In this document: in pieces, positions 36,168 to 48,241 of the stretch
How the letters are laid out: each line of letters starts with the position of its first letter
Position numbering within the stretch: position 1 is the first letter of the stretch
Assembly (NCBI GenBank): GCA_014706385.1
Contig: JACGZH010000007.1
Coordinates: forward strand, 1,185,501 to 1,249,500
Reading direction: 5' to 3'
Length of the DNA: 64,000 nucleotides
DNA from: Phaffia rhodozyma
Taxonomy: Eukaryota > Basidiomycota > Tremellomycetes > Cystofilobasidiales > Mrakiaceae
Notes under the pieces: model-generated
Seen by the model: only the letters and a program-made list of their open reading frames with translations
Databases searched by the model: none
Told to the model about the DNA's origin: nothing
Made by a program: the position numbers and the translations under genes

Positions 36168-37947
36168 CTAGTAACCCTCTGTCTGAGACTCGAACCATTG
36201 CCAGAGATCTCTGCCGAGTGTCTCGTCTGTCGCACAGGGCGAAGCGTCGCCTACCTTTGCCCATGGAATAAGATACTATATCGCCAAGAACGAAACACAA
36301 TAGAAAAAGATCAGTGATCGGACGAGAGGAGAGAAGAGGTAGAGAGTTGAGGAAAGAAAAAAACTGAGAGATGAGATTGGATCAGACTTAGTAGGACTGT
36401 ACCTTTCCTCCTAGATCTTTGCCTTCGGGGGATGTCCCTCCCCAGAGTTGAGTGAGCGCTCCCATAGCTGAGGGATACATCATTGTCCAACTCTACTTGT
36501 TGTAAACAGATCAATCGATCAAAACGAAGTGAGACGAGATGGGACGAAGTAGACCGAACCAGATCAACTTGAAACAGAGAGAAACGGTAAAAAGAATTGA
36601 CTTGACATAACAAGACGTACCATCACTTTCCATACGATCGAGTATGTGTTCCTACCAAGGTCCGAATTAACTTTTACATCAGACGGAGTGATCCCAAATG
36701 TGACGACAGTGCACGGAACAAAGAGGCGACACATTAATAATTGAAGTATGTCTCAAGAAAGATGGGTTAGGTTGAAGGAGAACTCACGGCACCCAGGATG
36801 GCAAGCCATAGAGATCAGGCCTTGGTCAGAATACCTGCTGTTGAGTTCATTCGAGAAGATGACGTTCCCCTATCGTCGAGCATGCGCTTCAAGCTCATCA
36901 GATTAACTGTTTATCATCGGAGAGTTGAGGAAGATAAGAGAGATAGCAAGGAAAGATCGAAAAAACGGACCAGTTTACTCTGTGCGTATAAGGTTGCCGG
37001 AAAGCGAGGGCTCTTGAAATTTCCGGTCTGTTCATCAACCTTGAGCGAACCCCAATCGATCCCACCTCTATATCCAAAGAGATGGGCACATGACGATGTG
37101 TTGACGACCCTAGGAAAACCTTCTTTCTTGTTAGGAGACGAGAGAAGAGTAGGAATCAAGATGGTTGTGAGGTGGTAGTGTCCGAGACAGTTTGTGCCAA
37201 ACTGGAGATCGTGGCCGTGAGTTGTTACCGAGCCGGAAGGAGGCAACCTGATGCGCGATTGAAATGAGAGAACAAAGAGAAGGAAGATCAAGATATTGGC
37301 GATACCACGAGACAAGGCTTGTTTGTGCCTACATGACGCCTCCATTGTTGAATAGAATATCAAGATGATCGATTTTGCTAAAAGAAAATACTCGATAGAT
37401 TTGAACTTGATCAATCTCAAACGATCGAACCGAACAAGCATATATTAATCCGAACTACCGACCTCATGAGCTCCTCAGCGCCTTTCCTGATACTCTTTAG
37501 GTCCGCCAGGTCGACCAATACAAAGTGGATCTGACCAGTAGAAGATGGGCTAATCTCACTGTTGAGTCTATCAATCGCATCACGTGCTTTTGATTCAGAT
37601 CGGCCAAGGATGTAGACGGTCGCGTTCTTGTTCAAGAGTGCTCTGGATGCAACGGATCAGATCGAACAGCGATATAATGCTCCGGATTGAGCTCTAGAAC
37701 GATCGCTTACTTTACTGTCTCATATCCGATACCAGAATAACCACCTTTGTGAACAAGTTTCGGAGAAAGAGATTCAGATCGAGCGAGATTATGAGCGATA
37801 CGCTTCCAAGTCAGGGATGAGAGGGACCGTTAAAGACAAACCGGTGACCGCTGCCAGCTTGCCTGTGAGATCGGGGATTTCATCGACCGACCAAGTTGGT
37901 GCCGCCGGATAGATTTGCTGCAAGGCAAACTTTAGGTAGATCGACAT
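36168..37947 (-). CDS. Short-chain dehydrogenase/reductase, Bli-4-like
   Basis: This is a classical NAD(P)-dependent short-chain dehydrogenase of the fungal Bli-4/retinol-dehydrogenase-like group; the substrate is unknown. Reading from the right, the start MSIYLKFALQQIYPAAPTWS is followed by DEIPDLTGKLAAVTG. After an intron comes GYSGIGYETVK (TGxxxGIG cofactor motif), then ATVYILGRSESKARDAI. Next are DLADLKSI and KIDHLDILFNNGGVM (the NNAG-type motif, here NNGG). The catalytic residues are Ser in VVNTSSCAHLFG and Tyr/Lys in YAQSK. Further exons give GNVIFSNELNSRYSDQG, HPGVNSDLGRN, YPSAMGALTQLWGGTSPEGK, then YLIPWAK and a C-terminus of DLWQWFESQTEGY. About eight to nine exons and about 330 residues. 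It is divergent from the NEK kinase gene. Confidence 0.9.
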
Positions 37948-38446
37948 TTAGAGTGCTGGGCTAGAGTGTTGATTGGGATGAAGTGAAGGAATATGGGTTG
38001 GATCCTCTGGATGTGCCAGATTAAGAGGGATGTATTTAATTAATGATAGACACGCAGCATGTTAAAACCGGCACCTCATTCCAGAAATTATAGTCGTCGC
38101 ACGGCTATAATGATTTTGTTTTCTTCGTTTTTCTTTTGTCATTCAATTCTTTAGAAGAACGATTCATGCTGCACACAGGCCAATAATCTATATTCATGAT
38201 TTACGCTCGTCAACTCAATTTCTCGATGGAGTCGGAGAGTGCACACCTTTGTGTCCATCTAAGAGGATAGAAATCTCTATGTACTGCGACTCACATGATG
38301 TTCGGCATATCTGGACATTCTTATCAACGAGTTGGTTGGCGAACGGCTATGCACAGCCGTAAATGCGACTAGAAGTCTTGCGCAACAGATCAACACGACA
38401 ACCGTACCCTGACTCCAGATGAGCGAGACATCTCCCAACCCGTCCG

Positions 38447-38474
38447 ACTGCCCACTGCCCACTGCCCACCGCCC
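38447..38474. repeat. 7-bp tandem repeat ACTGCCC
   Basis: Three exact units and one imperfect unit (ACCGCCC) lie in the SDR/NEK intergenic region. Confidence 0.85.
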
Positions 38475-39246
38475 AACCCCCGGGTACATCCACTGTGTCC
38501 GTCCCAGGTCCCTCGTGCTATGAAAACCCGGACGTTGAAGGCCGAGCTGGCTGCTTACATAAGATGACGTAAGCTTTGCACGGACGCGTGCGCGTCTCAA
38601 CCGTCAACAAGCGAAACAAATCAGTCGCGACTTTTTTCCACGCCGCCTTTCTTTCAACCGCGCAGCAAAAGAAGAGAGAGAAAAAAGAGCGTGTTTGTCT
38701 TGTTCAGTCCCGTGGGAGTGTGGAGAACAGAGATAGATACAACATCGAAGGAAGAACCAGGGAGATCAGTCATCGTTGTTCAAGAGAGACCACTGTAAGT
38801 GTTTGTGAAAGTGAGTGTGACATTGTAGATCGGTGGCTGGCTGGCCGGGTGTACGTGTTTGTGTGGGTGTGTATGCTCACTCTCCTCGACTCTTATCCTC
38901 CAGCCTCATTGTGAAAAGACCCGCCCGAGGACGATCGTCTTCCGTTCTACATCCAATCCGTTCTTCTTTCTCTTCCTTGTCTTTCTTTCGGTGTGCATCC
39001 TATCCCTTCTTTCAGACGCGTACACACACATACACACTCTCCCTCTCTCTCCCTCTCTCTCATTCCTTATCATTTCTACAAGTCCAAGCAAGGAAGAGGA
39101 AGAAGAAGAGACAAATCCAATTCGTACTTTCCGTCGGAAACCCCTGGATACAGACATCACCCGTTTGGTGTCTTCACTGGTCTCTTTGTTCAATCGTCCA
39201 TCCATCAAGTTTGATTGTGTCCATTCTCTGACCTCACTTCATTAGT

Positions 39247-39341
39247 TCCTTGCCTTCCGCTCCGACGATTCCAAACAACGACTACGATCTAATCTATTCA
39301 TTCTATTCCTTCCCTTCCGACGACTCCAAACAACAACTACG
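39247..39341 (+). repeat. Imperfect direct repeat in the NEK leader
   Basis: Two copies of a segment reading ccttcc..ccgacga then ccaaacaac.actacg are separated by about 20 bp. The right copy lacks three bases. The repeat is non-coding. Confidence 0.75.
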
Positions 39342-39548
39342 CTTTGCGTCTGCTTCATCTGCAGTAATTCTTCTCTCTAGTTCATCTTTATAAACCCAAC
39401 ACCCTGCCCACGACGTCCCGTTTCGTTCGCTCTCCTCTCCCTTTCCCAAACTCTTCCCTCTCGATTCCCTCTTGACCCTTCTTTTCCTTCCTATCGAGCC
39501 ATCCTTCTGTCGCCGTCGCACAGAATTCATCCCGCACAACTCTGAACG

Positions 39549-42500
39549 ATGTCGAACCGGCCATCTATGTCGTTCCAAAACCTATCCCATCTGGAAAATT
39601 ATACAGAAGGAGATCTCATTGGACAAGGCAGCTTCGGTATCATCCACAAGGTCACCCGAAAGTCCGACGATGCGGTCAGTTTCATCTCTGCTCATTTCAA
39701 TCCTTCGGTCTCTTCTTCAATCCTTTTCTTTCCCATGATTTTTTCCCCCTCCTCTGCTCTTTCCACAGGAAGATCATCTTCGATGGCCTTCCCGTCCAAT
39801 CTTTTGCGATCCATGACAAACACAGATAAACATGGAATGAAGCTGACTAACATTTCTGTCTCTGATGTCTGCTTCTCTGTACACTCTTAGGTGTTTGCTC
39901 AAAAGCAGCTTAACTTTTCCAAGATGACCACACGAGACAAACAGCAACTTGTGGCCGAAGTGTACGTTCCTACTCGCAAACCGTTCATGTTTTCTTCTCT
40001 TTCTTTTCATCTGAACCTCCATCGTATTCACCAAACATATTCGATCCGTCCGCTATGCTTCCTACAGAAACATACTCAACAAGCTACAACATCCCAACAT
40101 CGTCGGTTACGTAGAGAGGGTCCGTCACATTTGTTTTCTCTTCGATTCTTCGTCTCAACTGACGTTTCCTGGTCTGCTCATCACCCTACTATCGCTATCT
40201 TGAATAAACGCTCTTCCATATCCGACATCAATTCTACCTTGTCATCCCATCCTGGACGACAACTTCTGCCTCACACCAGATCCTCGACTCTGAGCGGGGC
40301 ATCATCTACCTCATCATGGAGTACTGCGGGGGCGGAGATCTATCAAATCTGATCCGGGAATGTGAACGGTCAGGCCGTACGATCGGCGAGGAAACTATCT
40401 GGAACTACTTCTACCAGATCGCCCTCGCTCTCAAACACTGCCACTCCCCTGGCTCGTCTGATCATGCCGACAACGACGGATCCGGCACGTCGGGTCCAAC
40501 CGGCGGCAGTTCCTCAGCTATGGGAAGACGGACATCGAGTAAAGATCGGGAACGAGTGTTACATCGGGATCTCAAGCCTGATAATGGTATGCCTTCCAGT
40601 CTCTTTTTACTTTTCCTTTCTTACAAGATCATGCCTGGAGTCATTCGACTGACTTCTGAGTGAATTCCTCTTTCACAAGTCTTCTTGGACGAGGGCAGAG
40701 AAAACGTCAAGTTGGGTGATTTTGGATTGTCCAAGTCGATGGGCGCGGCCGCATTCGCAAACACCTACGTTGGAACACCTTACTACATGAGCCCCGAGTT
40801 ATTCAGCGAGTCAAGTTATGACGCAAAGAGTGATATCTGGGCTCTAGGCTGTGTGATCTACGAGATGGTCGCTCTTCAGTAAGCCCTTGCAGTCTTCTGT
40901 TTCTCTTAATGTTCCTTCCTCTTCTCCGTCACTGGTCTCCATCAAGCCAACATCTTTGGTTGACATCACGTCCTCGTTGTTCCTTCTCACCTTTTGCCCT
41001 TTTCCCATAAGCCCCCCTTTCCACCAAGCAAAGACTCATAATGACCTGGCCAATCAACTTCGGTCCCAACGAATTCCTCCTCTACCCCGGAAAGTATCGC
41101 CAAGCCTGCGAGATTTGATCATGCAGATGCTATCTTTCGATCCTAAGCTTCGACCGAGCGCGGCCGATCTGTTAGCCACCCCAATGATGGACATCCAGCG
41201 TAGAATTCGAGAGATGAACAAAACGTCAGTTTGTTTCCTCTCCCAGTTCCCTTCAATTCGATATGATCTTTTGTTTCCGTTGTAGATGGCTAAACACTCA
41301 TGCGTCGTTTGATTGATATTCTCCAGTCAAAAGATCCTAGCCAGCAAGGTCTCCCAACTCGACGAACGAGAGGTTTCTCTGGCCACCAGAGAGCGAGCCG
41401 TTCTTGAACGTGAACGTCGGTGTTCATCTCAAGAACGAAGAATACAATCCCTCCGTCGAGGACTCGAGGCCGACCGAGAATTGATAAAAGCAGAACGCGC
41501 AAAGTGGGACGAAGATCGTCGGCCTGGCTTGCTCAGTGAGGCCAGCAGTCCGGGAGAGATGGATGGTGTGGTCGAAATCCCGGGCAGCGCGGGACCAAAA
41601 AGCATGGTCGGAAGTAGAGTTCCTAGGAGGTCATTTGTATCTAGACCTCTAGAGGAGAAGCCGTCAGTCGATCCTTGTTTGTCGTCTCGAATGTTTCTGA
41701 AGCTCACCACCGATTTCTTTCTTCCTTCGACCGCTGTTTGTTTCAAACACCACAGAGTTCCCAACCAGTTAGTATCTGGCCTGCCTCGCTCTCGAGACAG
41801 TTGCGTGTTTGACCTGGCCACACCGACCAAATCCGCCTACCCACCGTCTACCCATCTCGTTCCGTCGTCAATCCGTCGGACGGGCACACCATCCAGATTG
41901 GCTTCCAAATCAATGGGCAACCTTGCCGCTGCCGCTCGGGCGGACAGACAGCGAGAGGAGGAGGGCGGGACCTTAGAAGCTGTCAAGAGAGATCTCACCA
42001 GATCGATCATAGGTAGTCCAAAAGACTATAGGCATACCGGTCTTGGTCTCGGTCGGATGACAGCTATCAATGCCAATGTCACCAATGGTGGAAACAACAC
42101 CAATGGTGGCATGCCTAGAAGGCTGTCCCCAACGAACCCATTCGGCGCTGAATCCAGATACGATAGACCACCTTCCCGACCACCATTGCCTTCGTCTGTA
42201 TACTCTATGCCTGCCACTACCACCGTCAACACTCTATCCTCTATTCCCTCTTCGTCTTCATCGTCATCATCAACCTCAGTAGCAACGGCAGCAACCGCGA
42301 CGTCATCGTCATCATCCGCAACTTCCTTGATGCCAAATACGCCGGCTAAATATGACCCACACGATCTCGAGAATCTTCCTTCACCGTTTCTTCGCCGACC
42401 AACGGACGTCCTTTCCAATAATCACTCCACTCTATCATCCTTACCGTCACCTTCCTCTGGGAGCAGACCGTCGATACCGAGGTCGAGGAGTACGATCGTC

Positions 42501-42788
42501 CAGGGAACGGTCGGTTCAAACGCGGGCGGCAGTTTAGCTAGGATGGCATTAGGCAACGCGGCGGCCGCTGCTTCCAACCCTTCTTCCGTCACCACAGGCT
42601 CACACCGGACCGAGTCGGGAGTAGGAAGGCCACCGACGTTGCAGAGGGTATCCCGACTGTCGGCTGTGTCTTCCTCGGTTTCTGCTTCGTCGAACCTTAG
42701 GGATAGAGAGAACAATACGAGGGAGAGCGTGGCCAGGGCAGAGCTTGCTGTAGGTGATGCTCAAAGAGCGATGATGATGGGTCACTGA
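39549..42788 (+). CDS. KIN3: NIMA-related (NEK) serine/threonine kinase
   Basis: This is a mitotic kinase of the NIMA/Kin3/Fin1 family, acting in mitotic entry, spindle poles and chromosome segregation. The P-loop is LIGQGSFGIIHKV, with the catalytic Lys in VFAQKQLNF after an intron. The hinge region is IIYLIMEYCGGGDLSNLI. A Ser/Gly-rich insert of about 40 residues lies between LKHCH and the catalytic loop VLHRDLKPDN; fungal NIMA kinases commonly have an insert here. DFG appears in LGDFGLSKSMG, and the activation loop ends in GTPYYMSPE. After the kinase domain comes a coiled-coil region (SQLDEREVSLATRERAVLERE), followed by about 380 Ser/Pro-rich residues with basic patches, as in NIMA C-termini. 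Introns lie near 39676-39890, 39960-40064, 40606-40678, 40880-41020 and 41226-41325, with a possible in-frame one at 41663-41755. About 780 residues. KIN3 is the yeast name; FIN1 and nimA are orthologues. Confidence 0.9.
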
Positions 42789-43743
42789 CCGGCGTCAGCG
42801 GTATACAGTCTTTCCTTATGAAGACTTACTTTGCCATCATCCCTTCCCTCCCCCCTTGTCTCTTCATCGGATTTCCCATGTATAATGAGGGAGGAAATAC
42901 AGGTTGATCTGTCTATGATTTATTCATTCGCTTGCTCTTCCGTCAATCCATTCATCCCGTTCCAATATAACCCTTGTTTTTCTGTCTTTTTCCTTTCCTT
43001 TCATTTCTCTCTCTTTCTTTGATAACCATCCCGCTCTCCGTCTCTGTTTTTATTGCATAATGCTCTTTCATTCGGGTGCCGTCCAGACCAAGATCCTGTT
43101 CACAGTCTTCCCTTGTTCCATATAGCATCTTTACGATCTTACTTTATTTCCCTCTTTCCTTTTCCGTTAAATATCCTTCCCTCCTTAACCCTTTGATTTA
43201 ATCAAGCTGACTTTCACTCGCTACCCACTTCTTTCTTTTTTTGTTATACTCGTGTCGTTCTATCGTTATTACCTCCTTCGGTTCTAGCTTTGTCGGCTTG
43301 CTCATTTGTCCTTACCTGAACAGATATAACCTTTTTCTCGATCGATATAGACGTACGCTCCCTCTTACTATATTCTTTCCCTTTCCCATACCTTTTTCAT
43401 TTCTTTCACTTCCTCTTCCCTGTTTTTCATCATCCGGATGCTCCTGATATTCCATGCTTTCAGTCTCATCAATCTCGTTGTCGGACGGAGATTCTAGAAT
43501 ACGGGGTTGATAAGATAAGAAGGTGACTCACGTGGAACGTAATTTTGCCTTCTATAAGGTCACGTGCATGTCTTTCATTTCTTGACGATCCATCTCTTGC
43601 CTCTCGCTAGTCGAGTCTGGAGCATCTGGTCATACTTAGAGTCTTTGTCGTTGGATAGGATAATCATCCAGCATACACACACACACAGATTTGCGGACTG
43701 AATTATACGTATACGCGTGTGTAGTCTAGGAAAGAGAGTCTCG
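42789..43743. promoter_or_regulatory. Intergenic: NEK 3' end and YIH1 promoter
   Basis: The left 600 bases are T/C-rich with no coding potential. Near the right end, TGACTCACGTG (43524-43534) overlaps a Gcn4-type TGACTCA with a CACGTG. A second CACGTG is at 43561-43566, and a (CA)n run at about 43673-43687. These lie 60-220 bp before the YIH1 ATG. Confidence 0.55.
43524..43566. promoter_or_regulatory. Overlapping TGACTCA + CACGTG and a second CACGTG upstream of YIH1
   Basis: TGACTCA (43524-43530) is the core consensus of Gcn4/AP-1 bZIP factors. CACGTG (43529-43534 and 43561-43566) is the bHLH E-box. The sequence is seen directly; binding is inferred. Confidence 0.45.
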
Positions 43744-45605
43744 ATGCCGTTTACACAACCAGAAGATTTCGAGTCATTCTTGTTGGCTTGTCAAGGTTAG
43801 TTGCATTCAGCCCTTTGAGTTTCAATCGATTCTCGATGTGCTTGATATCTTAACCGTTCACGTCATTTGCTTCGTTTTGGGCTTGAGAAACTCTTAGATA
43901 AACCAGAGCTATCATCTGTTGCCTTGGAATTGGAAGCTCTTAGATCTATCTATGGAGAAGACACGCTGAGACTTCATCGACCTCCAGATTCGGACGATCG
44001 GGATGGACCGATCGTGAATGATTCTGAGGGATGGAGAGTTCGATATGAAGTCGAAGTTCCGTAAGTCACTTCTTTTTCCTTTCCGTTCATTTCTCAAAGT
44101 TGGCAGATCGAGCTTGATATGAACCAAGTTGAAACGATAATCGTTGGCTTACTTTCATGTGTTCCTTACTTCGGAGGGGATCATCGAATGTAGATTGACA
44201 GAAGATCCAGAAGTGACGATTGTCGTCCTCGTCACACTACCTCCGAACTATCCAGAGTCATCGAAATCACCTCAGCTTCAACTCTTAAATCGATATGTTG
44301 GTGATTTTGGCGTAGATAGTGATCTTTGTATGTTCGCCTTCTTTCGTATCTCTTTCTTCAACTTTCACGAAACATCAGTTTGGGTGCGCCTTGAGACGCA
44401 GGAGTCGATGATTGAGGTATTGATCTTTCCAACCATATCTTGGGTGACACAAGTTGGAAGGGTGTTGCGAACGTTCTTTTCTATACCACCTCCCGATGGA
44501 GATGGTGTACCATTTGTCTCTGGGGATGTGGCCGTATGGGAAGGATTAGAGCATGTCCGGGGAATCTGTCAGGTTTGTCAAGTTATCTTTTGTTCGGGGG
44601 TCTTGATCCTTGATTCAGCGCATACGTGATTGACAATCTACGAGTCTTTTACATCAGGAATGGTACACAAACAATACAATCACTATATCAGAATTATCAG
44701 CTACTCGAGACGCCGCACACCCCCAAAAGTCAACACCCTCCTCGTCGAGACCTTCGTCCCCTCCACAACAACCTGCCTCTAGATTGCCGACTCAGCTACC
44801 GGAAGGAATAGTGATTTATACTTCGGAACCTATTGTTGATCGGAAGAGTGTGTTTATCGGACGAGCAGTTCAGATCACCGATCCTGCTCATGTAAATAAT
44901 ATTCTTTTTCTCTTCTACCGTCCCTCAATGATTACAAACGCCTCGAACTTTATACTGACTTTAAACTTGCTTTGGGCTTGCTATGAATCAGATCCCGATC
45001 ATTCTCAACTACTTGTTGGAAGATAAAAAAATATCAAAAGCAGCACATCCCATCATCCATGCATATAGGCTTCATGGGCCCGGTGGAAGTATAATTCAAG
45101 GTTTGTCGAGATGATTTCCTACAAGACTTGCTCGAGCAATAAGTCGATGTTGATGGCTCTTTCTTTCGCTTCTTATTTTTGGGGTTTTCAAACACGTGTC
45201 CGTTAACTGAACATCCGGCCCGGTCAGATAATGATGATGATGGAGAAACAGCAGCTGGTGGTCGTATAGCTCACTTGTTACAGATCCTCGACGTCATGGG
45301 TAAGTTTGATCCGAAACAGTGAGCTGTGATGTTTTCAACAGCGTAAACTGATCCAGAACGCGGTCGATTGGACGGATCATAGATGTGCTCGTGGTGGTGT
45401 CTCGATGGTTCGGGGGAACTCATCTGGGCGCGGATAGATTCAAACATATCGGCCAGGTCCGTTTTCTACGAAGTTTTTCCACTTCAATGTCCTTAAACTG
45501 ATCGTTTCCTGTCTTCTATCGTAATAGGCTGCGAGAGATTGTCTGGAAGTTGGAGGTTTTTTGGAAGAGAAGAATTTGAAGGCAAGTTCGGGGAAGAAAA
45601 AATGA
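43744..45605 (+). CDS. YIH1: YIH1/IMPACT homologue (RWD + IMPACT domain)
   Basis: Yih1/IMPACT competes with Gcn2 for Gcn1 through its RWD domain, and so damps the eIF2-alpha amino-acid starvation response in the cytosol. The N-terminal RWD domain reads SVALELEALRSIYGEDTLRL (about 43915), then after introns VTIVVLVTLPPNYPESSKSP. The C-terminal IMPACT domain reads SEPIVDRKSVFIGRAVQITD (about 44825). It continues KKISKAAHPIIHAYRL, DNDDDGETAAGGRIAHLLQI (about 45225), VVVSRWFGGTHLGADRFKHI and AARDCLEVGGFLEE. The DNDDDGETAAG signature is exact. The first exon is MPFTQPEDFESFLLACQ. About eight exons; about 330 residues, slightly longer than yeast Yih1. It ends convergent with the HAD gene. Confidence 0.93.
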
Positions 45606-46342
45606 AATAATAATGAATTCTTACTTTCTTCAGAAATATTTACTGCTTGACATCACCACATAACGTTGAGCAGCTGCAAATGTCGTTGATTTGACAGTGA
45701 ATCACGGTCGATTGAGATTTCGTAGCCAAACCATCACTTGATCCGAGCGCCATTGATGGACTGTGCATGTAGTGGTTGGAAAAGTCTTGTACCCTAAGAT
45801 GATCACCTGCCTGACATTGATTCCTTCAGCGTGCAAATCTGGGACAGAATAGTTTGACTTTGACAAATTTGATGGTAACGCTCACTGAGTTTGAGAATCT
45901 GTCTAACTCATGTAATGATTTCAAGCTAAACTGATCGTTGCATAAAGCCTTTCGAGTGGGCCTATAAAATAAATCTGGTAGCCCTGATACATTCCGTTTC
46001 GAGATGAGAAGATTACATGGATGGTTGCTTCTGTGTATCGCGACTAACCATTCATGTTGCTTTATTCTTGCCTTCCTTCCTATTAGTCAAGTGAGTGGCT
46101 TGTCACACTTCAACGACTCATTGTGGATTGATATAGTCATGTATATGATACAAGCAATTCAGGTTGTTTGACCGATGATATTTGATCTATGTCTCTATAG
46201 AGTAATCGTTCGCCCTTCCATCTAAAACAAAACGACACAGCAGAAACCGATCTCTTCTGTTTATAAGTATGTCTCCTTTGAAAACACCAAAGATAATCTG
46301 GGAACACGAAGGATATGCAGCATGTAAGAGACAGAGAACCCA
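45606..46342. other. Convergent intergenic region (YIH1 / HAD protein)
   Basis: About 740 bases lie between two stop codons. The sequence is AT-richer than the genes, with many stops in all frames. Presumably it holds both 3' untranslated regions; nothing else is seen. Confidence 0.5.
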
Positions 46343-48241
46343 TTAGAAGGATGTGCCTGCTAGTCCGTGCTCCTTCAGAGCCCAGTTGACCGCATCTTCC
46401 ACATTTCGCTCGAGCCGGAATGGAGCATACTTCGGTGGCCCGTTTTCGGTTTGGTAAACACCGGTTTGGACTAACATCGATCGCCAGTTGTAGTCGTTCG
46501 CGCCTCGAATGTCTGAATTAATGAAGGATGAAAAATATGAGTATGTGCTTGCTTGGGAGAGTTTCGAGTACAATGTGAACATGTGAGACCCACCTGATTC
46601 AGGGTTATCTGAAGATAGCGAACAACAACAAAAAGGCAGACGAGGATTGATGTACACCAACAGACGTCAACAAATTTCTCTTTGTCGTTTCCAGGTGAAA
46701 CTTGCGGCTGGCAGTTTGAATGAAAAGATAAATTAGAAGACAGAGCACAACGAACCTCCGACCATGTAAACCGTACCCAATCCACCCTTCCTCGTGTGAC
46801 CAGGATACAATTCTTCTACCCTTCTCTCCAACATCTGCTTTGCGAAATCATAAGTCGGTCGGTGAGGTTTACCGTACTGAACGGATTGGATTTGATGTTC
46901 CGGGAATGTCTCTTGATGAATCTCGACAAAGGCGGTCTTGAAAGCTAATGTCAAGAAAAGACACAAAATCAGAGATGTTGTTATGATTGAAGTGTACGGT
47001 GACGTAAAAAGGAAGCACAAAGAATGATCGGTTGGTTCTTACCTCCTGCTCCATATCGAGGAAGTATGTAGTCACTATCATGAATCAACAGATAAGGGGC
47101 CGTCAGCCTACCTCTTGATTTTGCCATTCTTTTGCGCATCCTTCCAACCAAAAGAAAACTTGTTCAAGACTTACTTCTTCCATAGCAGATCCGGGTTGCA
47201 ATAGATGACCTCGACTGTCTGGTTAGCGGTTGTGACCTTTTCCTTGATCGTTCCCAGCACACCATCTCGGGCGGCGAGAATTTCAGACATGACAGATATA
47301 TCAAGTCCCCAGTCGCGTGAGTCATTGATGACGATGATGGCTCTGTTTGATTGTGTCGACTCATTAGAGATGGAATCGAGAGATGCATGTTTCAAGAGAA
47401 TTGATAGAGATGGAACAGAATACGAACTTGAAGGATGTTTGCGAAAAGTCATGTTCCACTGTGTATTTCAGGTCCTCCTGTGAGAGCTCTCTCATCGGCC
47501 ACACACTGCTCTGCCAACGCTTGACATCGATGGAGAGGAATGCCTTGTTGAGACCATAGCTGTTTGCGACGTATCGACCCAGGTCATTCTTACCACCGAC
47601 AATCAGCACAGCCTCATCCGCGTACCGCTTAGCGAGAGTCTCTCGGAGAGGCGTATGGGATTGAATGAGCTGGGTGGGAGATATCTGCAGTGATCGTGAA
47701 CAATACGACCAGGAAAGTCAGCGTTGGGTGATCATCAGATCTCTGTGAGACGTTGAAGGAGGCAAACATACGGTGACACCTAGGTCTTTCGACAGAAGAG
47801 AACATCTTTTGGCATCGGTAACTCCGCCTCCATTGGTAAGTAGTACGTATGGAACCTTCCTGTAGTGATCAGAATGGCCATTCAACCCAAGCAGGACGAC
47901 CAGAAGGTAGAGAAATCTTCTGAAGTATTCAGACGGATGTGAAGCTTACTCGGCCTCCAATTGTTTCAAAGCCCTTTTTGCTCCTGGGAAGACTTCCTCT
48001 CCATATTTGAGGACACCATCGATGTCGAACGCAAACGAGACCGCGCCTTTTTCGAGGGCTGGATGGAAGATGTTGGTCGAAGGAAAAGAATTAATGCCAG
48101 TATGACGTATCATCCAAGAAACTCCGAAGATCACACAAAGTGAATGTATACATGAGGAGGAGACTTGCTACTAAGGAATCTCCTGTACATCGCAGGTCTT
48201 GGAGCTAGTTTCAATGCTTTGGAGGTCAGAAAGAGAGACAT
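46343..48241 (-). CDS. HAD-superfamily hydrolase, HDHD5/CECR5-like (YKR070W type)
   Basis: This is a mitochondrial HAD-type phosphatase-like protein of the CECR5/HDHD5 family; its substrate is not established. Reading from the right, a basic, Ser-rich N-terminus (MSLFLTSKALKLAPRPAMYR) looks like a mitochondrial presequence. HAD motif I is FAFDIDGVLKYG; the second Asp is present, and Leu stands where many relatives have another residue. Motif II is VPYVLLTNGGG, followed by DAKRCSLLSKDLGV, VLIVGGKNDLGRYVANSYG and AIIVINDSRDWGLDI. Motif III is in VQYGKPHRPTYDFAKQM, and motif IV is MVGDNPESDIRGANDY. Motif IV is assembled from three exons, the middle one only 15 nt (46594-46608). The end is NWALKEHGLAGTSF. 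About ten exons and about 400 residues. It is divergent from the CSC1-like gene, 235 bp away. Confidence 0.92.
46594..46608 (-). other. 15-nt microexon carrying HAD motif IV
   Basis: On the minus strand, ttcag precedes and gtgggt follows a 15-nt exon. With one flanking base upstream and two downstream it encodes D-N-P-E-S-D of the GDNPESDI motif, in phase with both neighbours. Confidence 0.85.

Larger units (their letters stand above)
37948..39548. promoter_or_regulatory. Divergent promoter region, SDR / NEK kinase
   Basis: A 1.6-kb gap. It holds a 7-bp tandem repeat (ACTGCCC, 38447-38474), a CA/CT-rich simple tract (39021-39060) and a duplicated segment of about 38 bp (39247-39286 and 39306-39341). 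The last 600 bases are C/T-rich and probably a long leader for the kinase. Open frames within it are low complexity. I see no second gene. Confidence 0.5.

Noticed and set aside
38277..38600. 107-codon minus-strand open frame
   Set aside because: It overlaps a simple tandem repeat and has no conserved motif; best read as part of the SDR/NEK intergenic region.
40440..40560. Insert between HCH and HRDLKPDN of the NEK kinase as something new
   Set aside because: An insert at this place is already known in fungal NIMA kinases such as A. nidulans NIMA.
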